Positions 4,506-11,009 of a stretch of DNA of 11,469 nt are shown here, piece by piece (position 1 is the stretch's first letter; each line of letters starts with the position of its first letter). Below the pieces are notes generated by a model that saw only the letters and a program-made list of their open reading frames with translations, was not told the DNA's origin and ran no database searches. The position numbers were made by a program, and so were the translations under genes. Origin of the DNA: JASHVB01 sp049522565 (GTDB lineage Bacteria > Pseudomonadota > Alphaproteobacteria > Acetobacterales > Acetobacteraceae). The stretch is from positions 1 through 11,469 of the forward strand of contig JBEKNT010000213.1 of the NCBI GenBank assembly GCA_049522565.1, written 5' to 3'.

Positions 4506-7304
4506 ATGGCGGATATGCCGACCGACCCGGTCGCCTTGCTGGCCCAGGACCTGCTGGAGCTGACCGCGCGCCTCGGCGCACGCGGCGAGCAGGACCCGTT
4601 CGGCAACCCGGTGCTGCTGGTGGCGCTGGCGATCAGCCGGCGGATGGACGCCGGCGGCCTCGACGATGCGGCCATCGCCGCGCTGATCCGCCATTTGCGC
4701 GACGCTGCCTTTGCCGATCGCGCCCAACGGCTGGCCGCCTATGTCGGCGGGGTGGACACCGCGGCGAACGAGGCGGTGCTGCATCGCCTCGCCCGGCAGT
4801 TGCTGCGGCCCGACCCGAACGACAGCCCGGTGCGCTGGGCCGAATACCGTGCCCTGGTGGAGCGCCCGCGATTTGCCGCGGTGTTCACCGCGCACCCCAC
4901 CTTCGCTTTGCCATATCCGGTGGGACAGGCGCTGGCCGAGGCCGCCTGCGGCCGTCCCGGGCCGGCTTTCGCCTCGCACCGCCCGCCGCCGATCACCCTG
5001 GCCGAGGAATACGAGCAGGCGGGTGACGCCATCGCCCGCGGCCGCAACGCGATCGACAGCTTCAACGCCGCTCTGCTCTCGGTGGCATGCTCTGCCTGGC
5101 CGGATCGCTGGACCGAGCTGAACCCGCGGCCGGTCATCCTGTCCACCTGGGTCGGCTACGACACCGACGGCCGCACCGATATCGGCTGGTGGGATACGCT
5201 GAGGCTGCGGCTGGACATGAAGCAGCGGCAGCTTGCCCGGCTGCACGCACAGCTCGCCGCGCTGTCGGCGCCGTCGCCCTTGCTGGACCGCGTCACCCAG
5301 GCGATGGACGCCGTCGCGGCACAGCTTGCCGCCTGTCCCGACGCGCCGGACCCGCCGCGCGTCGCCGCCTTCGCCCAGGCACTGGTCGGGCGGCATGACG
5401 CGGCGCTGACCTCACCGGAGCCGCTGTTGCCGCTGTTCCGCGACGCGATCGACATCGCGGACGACGACCAGGCCCGGCTGGGGTTGTGCGTGGCGCGCGC
5501 CGGGCTGGTGTCGCACGGCCTGGCGCTGGCGCACACGCATACGCGGCTGAACGCCGCACAAATTCATAACGTGGTGCGGCAGCGGCTGGGCATCACCGAT
5601 CCGCCGGAAGACCCCGCGCATCGCCGCGCGCTGTTCGCCGCGATCAACACCGCGCTCGACACGGTGCAGCCGGTGCCGGTGGATTTCGGTGCGCTGCTGG
5701 CGGAGCAAGCCTCGGCGGCGCGGCTGATGATGACCGTGGCGCAGATCCTGAAGCACGTGGATGGCTCCACACCGGTCCGCTTCCTGATCGCCGAGACCGA
5801 GACCGGCTATACGTTGCTCGCCGCGCTATGGCTGGCGAAACTGTTCGGCGTCGCCGACCGCATCGAGATTTCCCCCCTGTTCGAGACGGCGGAAGCGCTG
5901 GACCAGGGCGCGACAGTACTGGAAGAAGCGCTGCGCAGCCCGCATTACCGGGCGTATCTGCGCGATACCGGGCGGCTGGCCTTGCAGTTCGGCTATTCGG
6001 ATTCCGGGCGCTATGTCGGCCAGCTTGCCGCCAGCTACCTGGTCGAACGGCTGCGCCTGAAGATCGCCGCCATGCTGGAACGCCACAACGTGCGCGGCGT
6101 CGAGGTGATCCTGTTCGACACGCATGGCGAGAGCATCGGCCGTGGCGCGCATCCGGGCTCGCTGGCCGACCGGCTGAAATACCTGTCGCCGACCGCGTCG
6201 CGCCAGGCGCTGAACCGCGCCGGCGTGGCGGTGCGCGAGGAAAGCGCGGTCCAGGGCGGCGACGGCTACCTGCTGTTCGGCACGCCGGAGCTGGCGCTGG
6301 CCACCATCACCCGCATCGCCGAGCAAACCTACCATCCGGCGGCGGGGCCGATCGAGGACCCGGTCTATGCCGATCCGGATTTCGCCGCGGACTTCTTCGC
6401 CACCGTCCGCGCCGGCATGGAAGCCCTGGTCGAGGACGTCGGCTACGGCTCCCTGCTCGGCGCGTTCGGTCCGGCGCTGATCGACCGCACCGGATCGCGG
6501 CCGTCGGCGCGGCAATCGGACGGCATGGCCGGCGCGGCGCGCATCCGCCACCCGCGCGAGCTGCGCGCCATTCCGAACAACGCGATCCTCCAGCAACTCG
6601 GCTGGTGCGCCAACACGCTGCAAGGGATCGGCGCGGCGGCGGCGCGGCACCCGGAGACCTTCGCCGAGATGCACGCCAAGAGCCGGCGCTTCCACCGCGC
6701 CATGGAGCTGGCGACGCACGGCCTGGCGCATTCCGACATCGACGTGCTGCGCGCGGTGATCGCGACGCTCGATCCCGGCACCTGGCTCGATCGCGCCGCG
6801 CACACGGGGCAGGTGGGGCGCCGCGAGGCACTGGTCTCGGTGGCGCGCGCGCTGGAACGGCTGGACATCTGGGCAGCGGCGCAGTCGATGTTCCGCCGCA
6901 TCCAGGCCGACCACCTGGCGCTGCGTGTCGCCTGGCCGGAGGCCCCGCGCATGGCGACGCGCGAGGTGCTGCTGCACGCGCTGCGCCTGGCGCTGGTGCA
7001 TCGCATCTGGCTGCTGTCGGCGGAGATTTCCGATTTCTCCCCGCGCCACGGCGTCACGCGGCCTGTGCTGGAGGCGGCGATCCTGCGGCTGGACATCGAA
7101 GCGGCGCTGGATGTGCTGGCGGAAATCTTTCCCGCCGCGCCGGACCCGTCGGCGGAGTGCGATTATGCCGAGCCAGCCGCGCCGCGCGGTTCGGCGGCCT
7201 ACGCGCGCGAACACGCGGAAATCTTCGCGCCGATGCGCGCGCTGTTCGGCATGGTGCGGGAGATCGCCACCGCGGTGACGCACGAGGTGGGGGCGTTCGG
7301 GTAG
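4506..7304 (+). CDS. ppc: Phosphoenolpyruvate carboxylase family protein, divergent form
   Basis: The 932-residue length is normal for PEP carboxylase, which makes oxaloacetate from PEP and bicarbonate to refill the citrate cycle. Family landmarks appear in order: VFTAHPT with the first catalytic His (H130), ISPLFETAEAL, FGYSDSGR (about 495-502), LFDTHGESIGRG (537-547), GSRPSAR (663-669) and LRAIPNN (686-692). Start ATG 4506 has AGGA seven bases upstream. Key differences from the E. coli enzyme: the loop that reads FHGRGGSIGRG there reads FDTHGESIGRG here, so the catalytic His579 aligns with Asp and Arg581 with His, although Arg587 is kept (R546). GYSDSAK has become GYSDSGR. The usual C-terminal RNTG is absent; the protein ends EVGAFG. 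The fold assignment is secure, but carboxylase activity is not; it may be a distinct PEPC-like subfamily. It appears to stand alone as a transcription unit. Confidence 0.88.
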   Translation: MADMPTDPVALLAQDLLELTARLGARGEQDPFGNPVLLVALAISRRMDAGGLDDAAIAALIRHLRDAAFADRAQRLAAYVGGVDTAANEAVLHRLARQLLRPDPNDSPVRWAEYRALVERPRFAAVFTAHPTFALPYPVGQALAEAACGRPGPAFASHRPPPITLAEEYEQAGDAIARGRNAIDSFNAALLSVACSAWPDRWTELNPRPVILSTWVGYDTDGRTDIGWWDTLRLRLDMKQRQLARLHAQLAALSAPSPLLDRVTQAMDAVAAQLAACPDAPDPPRVAAFAQALVGRHDAALTSPEPLLPLFRDAIDIADDDQARLGLCVARAGLVSHGLALAHTHTRLNAAQIHNVVRQRLGITDPPEDPAHRRALFAAINTALDTVQPVPVDFGALLAEQASAARLMMTVAQILKHVDGSTPVRFLIAETETGYTLLAALWLAKLFGVADRIEISPLFETAEALDQGATVLEEALRSPHYRAYLRDTGRLALQFGYSDSGRYVGQLAASYLVERLRLKIAAMLERHNVRGVEVILFDTHGESIGRGAHPGSLADRLKYLSPTASRQALNRAGVAVREESAVQGGDGYLLFGTPELALATITRIAEQTYHPAAGPIEDPVYADPDFAADFFATVRAGMEALVEDVGYGSLLGAFGPALIDRTGSRPSARQSDGMAGAARIRHPRELRAIPNNAILQQLGWCANTLQGIGAAAARHPETFAEMHAKSRRFHRAMELATHGLAHSDIDVLRAVIATLDPGTWLDRAAHTGQVGRREALVSVARALERLDIWAAAQSMFRRIQADHLALRVAWPEAPRMATREVLLHALRLALVHRIWLLSAEISDFSPRHGVTRPVLEAAILRLDIEAALDVLAEIFPAAPDPSAECDYAEPAAPRGSAAYAREHAEIFAPMRALFGMVREIATAVTHEVGAFG

Positions 7305-7322
7305 GGCGCGACTTGTTGCGGC

Positions 7323-7351
7323 GTACGCACCGGTCTGCTGGGGTGGCGTAC
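7323..7351. terminator. Imperfect hairpin after the PEPC-like gene (weak terminator candidate)
   Basis: GTACGCACC (7323-7331) can pair with GGTGGCGTAC (7342-7351) with one bulged base and a 10-nt loop. It starts 19 bp after the PEPC-like stop codon. No T-run follows, so intrinsic termination is uncertain. Confidence 0.3.
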
Positions 7352-7437
7352 CCGCAAGAGGCCCAAGCGCCATCTGGCAGAGCACCCACCACGGCTGCCG
7401 CCGCCCGTTCTGGCGGACTCGTTACTATGACCAGGAA

Positions 7438-7644
7438 GTGACAGCTCGTCCCGACCGGGCTGACATCACTGCTGCCGGTGTCCTGTGTGCAATGGCGCAA
7501 CCGGCCCGGATGATGCAGCAGCCGGACGGACGGTGGCGACATCGGGTGTGGATCGGGCGGCGCGGTCGCTGGCTGCGCGTGGTGCTCGAGGCCGACAGGG
7601 CAACCGTGCACAACGCGTTCTGGGATCAAGGGTTCAAGCCGTGA
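7438..7644 (+). CDS. DUF4258-like small protein
   Basis: The 68-residue frame starts at GTG 7438 and reads MTARPDRADITAAGVLCAMA, then QQPDGRWRHRVWIGRRGRWLRVVLEADRATVHNAF. The pattern DITAAGVLCAM...DGRWRHRVWI...GRWLRVVL resembles DUF4258, a small fold related to RelE/BrnT-type toxins. The start is uncertain: AGGA (7433-7436) is too close to the GTG, and the same frame stays open upstream (RYYDQEVTARPD) back to a stop near 7278 without an ATG, GTG or TTG. The N-terminus may therefore have been damaged. Its stop (7642-7644) overlaps the GTG of the next gene, so the two are translationally coupled. A role as a toxin or regulatory partner is inferred from pairing only. Confidence 0.6.
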   Translation: MTARPDRADITAAGVLCAMAQPARMMQQPDGRWRHRVWIGRRGRWLRVVLEADRATVHNAFWDQGFKP

Positions 7645-7892
7645 GCGTCGAGCCGAACATCCGTTACTATCCTGAGACCGACAGCATGGCTATCGAGCTG
7701 CGCTCCTGGCCCGGTTCCGCAACCCGGAGTTCCGTGGCGATTGGCGGCGAGGATGCAGGACCCGACCTCGTGATCCATTATGCCGCCGACGGACAGCCGT
7801 GGCTCTGGGAAATCGAGCATGCTTCGACGCACCCGGAGCATATTGCCGCGGCGCTAGAACAAATCTGTCGGCTAGGTGCCGTGGCTGCGTAG
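7641..7892 (+). CDS. DUF2283-like small protein, partner of the DUF4258-like gene
   Basis: From GTG 7641 the frame gives 83 residues: VSVEPNIRYYPETDSMAIEL, then GEDAGPDLVIHYAADGQPWLWEIEHAS and a helical tail HPEHIAAALEQICRLGAVAA. The core pattern Y.PE.D.M.IEL ... DLVIHY.ADG....EIE.AS is that of DUF2283, a small beta-rich domain often found next to small toxin-like genes. GTG 7641 overlaps the preceding stop by 4 nt (GTGA) and includes the domain's first strand, whereas the ATG at 7686 would cut it off. The pair resembles a type II toxin-antitoxin operon in layout, with this protein as possible antitoxin, but that function is not proven by the sequence. Confidence 0.65.
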   Translation: MSVEPNIRYYPETDSMAIELRSWPGSATRSSVAIGGEDAGPDLVIHYAADGQPWLWEIEHASTHPEHIAAALEQICRLGAVAA

Positions 7893-7989
7893 CCTCGCCC
7901 GCGAAGCATTGTCTGTCGCCGCGGCGCACCCATCTGGGTCAGCATGGAATCCGCTACTTGATGCGCGAAATCGCGCGAGGAACGACGCT

Positions 7990-8835
7990 ATGCCGCTGGA
8001 TCAGCCCGTCGCCGAACACCTGCCGTCCGTGCGAGGCGAACTCACCTACCTTGCGAAGATGACCGAACGGCCGCGCACCTACACCTATGATCCGGGGCCG
8101 GGCATCCCGCGCAGCAACCTGGAACTCGAGACGCACACCATGCCGATCCATGACATGCGGCCGGTGGCGCACGCGGTGTCGCTCGACCGCGAGGGTTTCG
8201 CGCTGGTGGAAAGCGGCAGTGCGGTGTACGACTTCTACGACGAAGCCGAATTGCGCGGCGTCTATTGCCCCGAGGCGGAGAAGCTGCTGGCAGCGGTGAC
8301 CGGCGGCACCCGCGTCCTGGTGTTCGACCACACGATCCGCCGCCGCACGCCTGGCGTGGAGGACCGCACGCCAGGTGTTCCGCGGCTGCCGGTGCCGCGC
8401 ATCCATGGCGACTACACCGAACTCTCCGGCCCGCAACGCGTGCGCGACCTGATGGGCGAGGAAGCCGAGGCGCTGTTGCGCCGCCGCTTCGCCATTGTGA
8501 ATGTGTGGCGGCCGATCCGCGGTCCGCTGCGCGACGCGCCGCTGGCGGTATGCGACGCGGGCAGCGTGGCGCCGGGCGACTGGGTGCCGCAGGATCTGGT
8601 GTATTCCGACCGCGCCGGCGAGATCTTCGCGCTGACCTACAACCCGGCGCATCGCTGGTTCTATGCACCGGCGATGCGCACTGACGAAGTGCTGCTGCTG
8701 AAATGCTTCGATTCCGCGAAGGACGGCCGCGCGCGCTTCATGCCGCACACCGCGTTCGAGGATCCCACCACGCCGCCGGACGTGTTGCCGCGCGAAAGCA
8801 TCGAGCTGCGGGCGCTGGTGTTCTTCGGGAGTTGA
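7990..8835 (+). CDS. CmcJ/NvfI-type oxidoreductase (putative Fe/2-oxoglutarate enzyme)
   Basis: The 281-residue product carries the hallmarks of the CmcJ/NvfI family: RIHGDYTELSGPQRVRDL (about 138-155), FAIVNVWRPIRGPLRDAPLA, YNPAHRWFYAPAMRTDEVLL and a C-terminal AFEDPTTPPDVLPRESIELRALVFF. His139 and Asp141 (HxD) and the later His221 in AHRWFY fit a 2-His-1-Asp iron site; this assignment is inferred. Relatives include CmcJ of cephamycin synthesis, fungal NvfI/AsaB and gibberellin-desaturase-like proteins, so the reaction is probably an oxidation of a small acid or amide. ATG 7990 is chosen because GAGGA (7977-7981) lies 8 nt upstream; the earlier in-frame ATG 7876 lies inside the preceding gene. 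A doubled RTPGV (119-130) sits before the HxD motif. No partner gene shows what its substrate is. Confidence 0.85.
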   Translation: MPLDQPVAEHLPSVRGELTYLAKMTERPRTYTYDPGPGIPRSNLELETHTMPIHDMRPVAHAVSLDREGFALVESGSAVYDFYDEAELRGVYCPEAEKLLAAVTGGTRVLVFDHTIRRRTPGVEDRTPGVPRLPVPRIHGDYTELSGPQRVRDLMGEEAEALLRRRFAIVNVWRPIRGPLRDAPLAVCDAGSVAPGDWVPQDLVYSDRAGEIFALTYNPAHRWFYAPAMRTDEVLLLKCFDSAKDGRARFMPHTAFEDPTTPPDVLPRESIELRALVFFGS

Positions 8836-8895
8836 AGCAACGCGCACGGATAGCTGCGCCGGTCCGATCGAATCTGGCGATTGGCTCTGGCGCGG

Positions 8896-8913
8896 CCTAT
8901 ATTGTGGCATAGG
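8896..8913. promoter_or_regulatory. Probable promoter/operator of the orphan vapB
   Basis: CCTAT (8896-8900) and ATAGG (8909-8913) form an inverted repeat around ATTGTGGC. TATATT (8899-8904) inside it could be a -10 box; no good -35 is visible. The position, 20 bp before vapB, fits an autoregulated antitoxin promoter. Confidence 0.4.
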
Positions 8914-8933
8914 TCCAGCATCGGAGGGGCCGA

Positions 8934-9173
8934 ATGCCCTATGCTCGAGAGGTTCGTCTCTTCAAGAACGGCCGCCACCAGGCCGTCCGGATTCCCGTCG
9001 AATTCGAGCTTCCCGGCGACACCGCCCTGATGCATCGGGAGGGCAACCGCCTGGTCATCGAGCCGATCCGCAAAGGTGGGCTTCTGGCGTTGCTCGCGAC
9101 CTGGGAGCCGATCGACGAGGAGTTCAGGGACTTCGATGCAGATCTTCTTCCGGCGAGGGACGTGGATCTGTGA
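8934..9173 (+). CDS. vapB: VapB antitoxin (AbrB/MazE-type), now without an intact toxin
   Basis: The 79-residue protein begins MPYAREVRLFKNGRHQAVRI, then PVEFELPGDTALMHREGNRLVIEPI. This is the swapped-hairpin AbrB/SpoVT DNA-binding domain in its VapB form (EVRLFxNGRxQAVRIP..FELPG). The C-terminal tail, with LLATWEPIDEEFRDFDADLLP, matches the acidic/aromatic segment that blocks VapC. GGAGG (8923-8927) lies six bases before ATG 8934. The stop TGA (9171-9173) overlaps GTG 9170, the expected start of vapC, but that gene survives only as a short stub. The antitoxin itself looks complete and could still bind its operator or act on a related toxin elsewhere. Confidence 0.88.
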   Translation: MPYAREVRLFKNGRHQAVRIPVEFELPGDTALMHREGNRLVIEPIRKGGLLALLATWEPIDEEFRDFDADLLPARDVDL

Positions 9174-9229
9174 ATGGCTACCGCACCATGCTGGACCGAT
9201 CTCCTACGTCAGTTTCGGGCGTCGTTTAG
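9170..9229 (+). pseudogene. vapC: vapC toxin remnant, cut off after its first nine codons
   Basis: GTG 9170 overlaps the vapB stop and reads (M)NGYRTMLD, the usual N-terminus of VapC up to the first catalytic Asp. From about 9197 the sequence no longer matches (RSPTSVSGVV, stop at 9227-9229); VapC would continue TNI.S. The rest of the ~130-residue PIN domain is missing, and the minus-strand gene ending at 9204 takes its place. This is the left edge of an insertion/deletion event. Confidence in the stub rests on nine codons plus exact position in the operon. Confidence 0.65.
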
Positions 9230-9884
9230 CGTCGGCGTGTAGCAAATGGAATTGCAGACGCGTGCCATCATTCATTAAGCGGAATGACCCGTTTTGTGAA
9301 CCGCCAGAGCAAGTAATCGTCACCTTCATTAGGTATTCCCCTTTTATGATTTTCCAATGTTGGGTTCGCCTGTCGGGGTACGCGTACGTCTCGTTGTTCC
9401 AGACGTAGCACTCGGTCTCTTCACCGTACCGGATAACTACATCAAGCAGCTCATTCTCGCCAGGATATATATCAATATAGGATGTCGTGTCGACGCTGAA
9501 CGCCCGTTGTCCATCCGGGGTCACGAATTGGAAAACCTCAGTCGGCTGCGGTGAGTTGGCCCAGCGCCCCTGCATCGGTCTTTGAAAGAGATCGCTTCCA
9601 TCACCACGATGAAACGTGACTGTCGCGCGGCATCGCTGCGCAGCCGCGCGAGTTATCCACGTGGCTGACGGTGCGTTGCGTACGAGCAGTTGAAGTGTGC
9701 GTGCTGGTAACGGCGTTGCGTCTTGGGAGTGGGCAAATTGCCATTCTTTCGTTTCGATTGGAATTGCAAGATTTAGCCTCGGCGATCGACACCATTCAAC
9801 CCAGAGCGAAACCAAAATTGCACCGATGATGCTACCGACAAAGCCTATTGCCGATCCGAGGAGGAGCGACGTCGTTGGACTCAT
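9204..9884 (-). CDS. Unrecognised single-pass membrane protein
   Basis: I do not recognise this 226-residue protein. It starts MSPTTSLLLGSAIGFVGSII, giving one N-terminal membrane helix at about residues 6-29 with small-residue spacing (G8, G12, G15, G19) that could favour helix packing. The positive charges follow the helix (EWCRSPR), so by the positive-inside rule the C-terminal domain is probably cytoplasmic. That domain (~35-226) looks beta-rich, with LQLLVRN, CRATVTFHRGDG, YIDIYPGENELLDVVIRYG and EYLMKVTITC. The ATG at 9884 is chosen because AGGAA (plus-strand 9893-9897) sits 8 nt upstream and it begins directly with the helix; the frame stays open to an ATG at 9998. Codon use is visibly less GC-rich than all its neighbours, suggesting recent transfer. 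Its 3' end lies over the truncated vapC. Confidence 0.72.
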   Translation of the reverse strand: MSPTTSLLLGSAIGFVGSIIGAILVSLWVEWCRSPRLNLAIPIETKEWQFAHSQDATPLPARTLQLLVRNAPSATWITRAAAQRCRATVTFHRGDGSDLFQRPMQGRWANSPQPTEVFQFVTPDGQRAFSVDTTSYIDIYPGENELLDVVIRYGEETECYVWNNETYAYPDRRTQHWKIIKGEYLMKVTITCSGGSQNGSFRLMNDGTRLQFHLLHADAKRRPKLT

Positions 9885-10149
9885 ATTTGGTGTTCCTATA
9901 ACAGACTCTTCGCTACCTCTCTCCGGTGCTCTGGACCGTTCAATCGACCGGATAGTGGTATCGTTCTCGGCCCGGATTTGTGCAGGGAGATGTCGCAATG
10001 CCCGCTCAATTCCAACGGCACAGAACAGGCACTGCTACCCGATATATTCAGCCGCCAGCCCTGCTGCGGTTCCGGAGGCGATTGTCGTATTCGGTGTGGT
10101 ACCCCCTTAGCTATGCTTAATCGTCTGGCTTCGACGGTGAATGCTCGGC
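9885..10149. other. Intergenic stretch upstream of the membrane-protein gene
   Basis: It lies between the nitrile hydratase alpha stop and the membrane-protein start, both on the minus strand. It shares the lower GC of the membrane-protein gene. Besides the ribosome-binding site at 9893-9897 I see no clear promoter, terminator or gene. A nitrile hydratase activator gene, often found at this position, is absent. Confidence 0.5.
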
Positions 10150-10731
10150 CTACACGCGCGGGATGGTCACCCCGATCATGTCGCCCTCGCGCACGATCGA
10201 CGCCAGCCGTTGCTCGTCCCAGCCTTCGGTTCCGGCCGGGCGGAGCGGCAGCACCATCCAGCGGTAATCCGCGGTCGAATCGACCACGCGCAGCCTGACG
10301 TGGTCGGGCAGCACCGTGCCCCATTCCTCCGCCAGCAGCCCGCGCGGATCGCGCACCGCGCGCGCGCGATACCCCGCCGACTTGTACCAGAACGGCGGAT
10401 AGCCGAGCACCGCGCGCGGATAGCAACTGCACAGCGTGCAGACGATCAGGTTATGAACGTCCGCGCTGTCCTCCAACACGCCGAGAGGCGGCATGCCGCG
10501 CATCGGAATGCCGAGTTCCTCGGCCGCCTTCGTCCCGTCCTCAAGCATCCGAGCGCGATACGCCGGATCGGTCCACGCCTTCGCCACCATGCGCGCGCCT
10601 TGGCCGGGATTGGCGCTGTCGGTGCTGGCGATGCGTTCGGCGATCTCCGCCGGCGAGGCGATGCCCTTCGCCGCCAGTACGCTGCGCAACGCGGTCAGCA
10701 GCTTTTCGCCGTCGGTTTCAACGATGGTCAT
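10150..10731 (-). CDS. Nitrile hydratase alpha / thiocyanate hydrolase gamma subunit, cobalt type
   Basis: The 193-residue subunit carries the metal-binding claw CTLCSC (98-103) within IVCTLCSCYPRAVLGYPPFW. Thr in the second position (CTLCSC) is typical of cobalt enzymes; iron types have CSLCSC. In the family the second and third cysteines are oxidised to sulfinic and sulfenic acid. Further landmarks are YRARAVRDPR, EEWGTVLP and the C-terminal RPAGTEGWDEQRL...IVREGDMIGV. It hydrates nitriles to amides in the cytoplasm, or hydrolyses thiocyanate if this is the Scn branch. ATG 10731 overlaps the stop of the beta C-half gene by 4 nt. No cobalt-inserting activator follows; the next gene downstream is the unrelated low-GC membrane protein. 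I cannot decide between nitrile hydratase and thiocyanate hydrolase from sequence alone. Confidence 0.9.
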   Translation of the reverse strand: MTIVETDGEKLLTALRSVLAAKGIASPAEIAERIASTDSANPGQGARMVAKAWTDPAYRARMLEDGTKAAEELGIPMRGMPPLGVLEDSADVHNLIVCTLCSCYPRAVLGYPPFWYKSAGYRARAVRDPRGLLAEEWGTVLPDHVRLRVVDSTADYRWMVLPLRPAGTEGWDEQRLASIVREGDMIGVTIPRV

Positions 10732-11009
10732 GCCGGCTCCAGCCAATGCTCGAAGATTTCCACCACCAGTTCGTCGCCCGCGCGGCCTTCCTGCCATATG
10801 GCGGGCTGGTCGAAGCGCACGTGATACAGCGCGCGCGTTGCCGCCGGACGCGCGAAGGCGAGGTCCTCCGGGTTGGGGAAGGCGCCCAGCCACCGCACCA
10901 CCGTCCCCTGCATGCCACGCACGTAATGCGGCGTGCGGATGTGCGCGGGGCCGCGCGTCTCCGGCCAATCGTTCTTTACCCGCACGCTGCTGCCGGGATC
11001 GAACATCAT
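10728..11009 (-). CDS. Nitrile hydratase beta C-terminal half / thiocyanate hydrolase alpha subunit
   Basis: The 93-residue protein starts MMFDPGSSVRVKNDWPETRG, continues AHIRTPHYVRGMQGTVVRWLGAFPNPED and ends YHVRFDQPAIWQEGRAGDELVVEIFEHWLEPA. This is the SH3-like C-terminal domain of the nitrile hydratase beta subunit (F..G..V.V.......HIRTP.YVRG..G.V....G.F.NPE...), which in most nitrile hydratases is fused to the N-terminal half. Here it is a separate gene, with ATG 11009 overlapping the upstream stop and its own stop overlapping the alpha start (ATGA at both junctions). Three-gene layouts of this kind are known from thiocyanate hydrolase (ScnB-ScnA-ScnC) and the toyocamycin nitrile hydratase. 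A single indel in the ATGATG region would also split a fused gene, so sequencing error is the alternative. Confidence 0.85.
   Translation of the reverse strand: MMFDPGSSVRVKNDWPETRGPAHIRTPHYVRGMQGTVVRWLGAFPNPEDLAFARPAATRALYHVRFDQPAIWQEGRAGDELVVEIFEHWLEPA

Noticed and set aside
4116..5396. 426-codon minus-strand open frame across the end of the autotransporter and start of the PEPC-like gene
   Set aside because: It spans two well-supported plus-strand genes, has a Gln/Arg/Gly-rich composition and no ribosome-binding site or motif.
5826..7385. 519-codon open frame on the minus strand opposite the PEPC-like gene, and a 537-codon frame on the plus strand at 5828-7441
   Set aside because: Both are shadows of a high-GC gene: Arg/Ala/Gly-rich, low-complexity translations with no domain, while the main frame matches PEP carboxylase from end to end.
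8344..8379. Doubled RTPGV in the CmcJ-type protein as a recent duplication
   Set aside because: The two copies differ at synonymous positions and the segment stays in frame in a naturally Arg/Pro-rich loop, so it is old or coincidental.
7954..8910. 318-codon minus-strand frame opposite the CmcJ-type gene
   Set aside because: Antisense shadow rich in Arg/His/Gln; the plus-strand protein has family motifs along its whole length.
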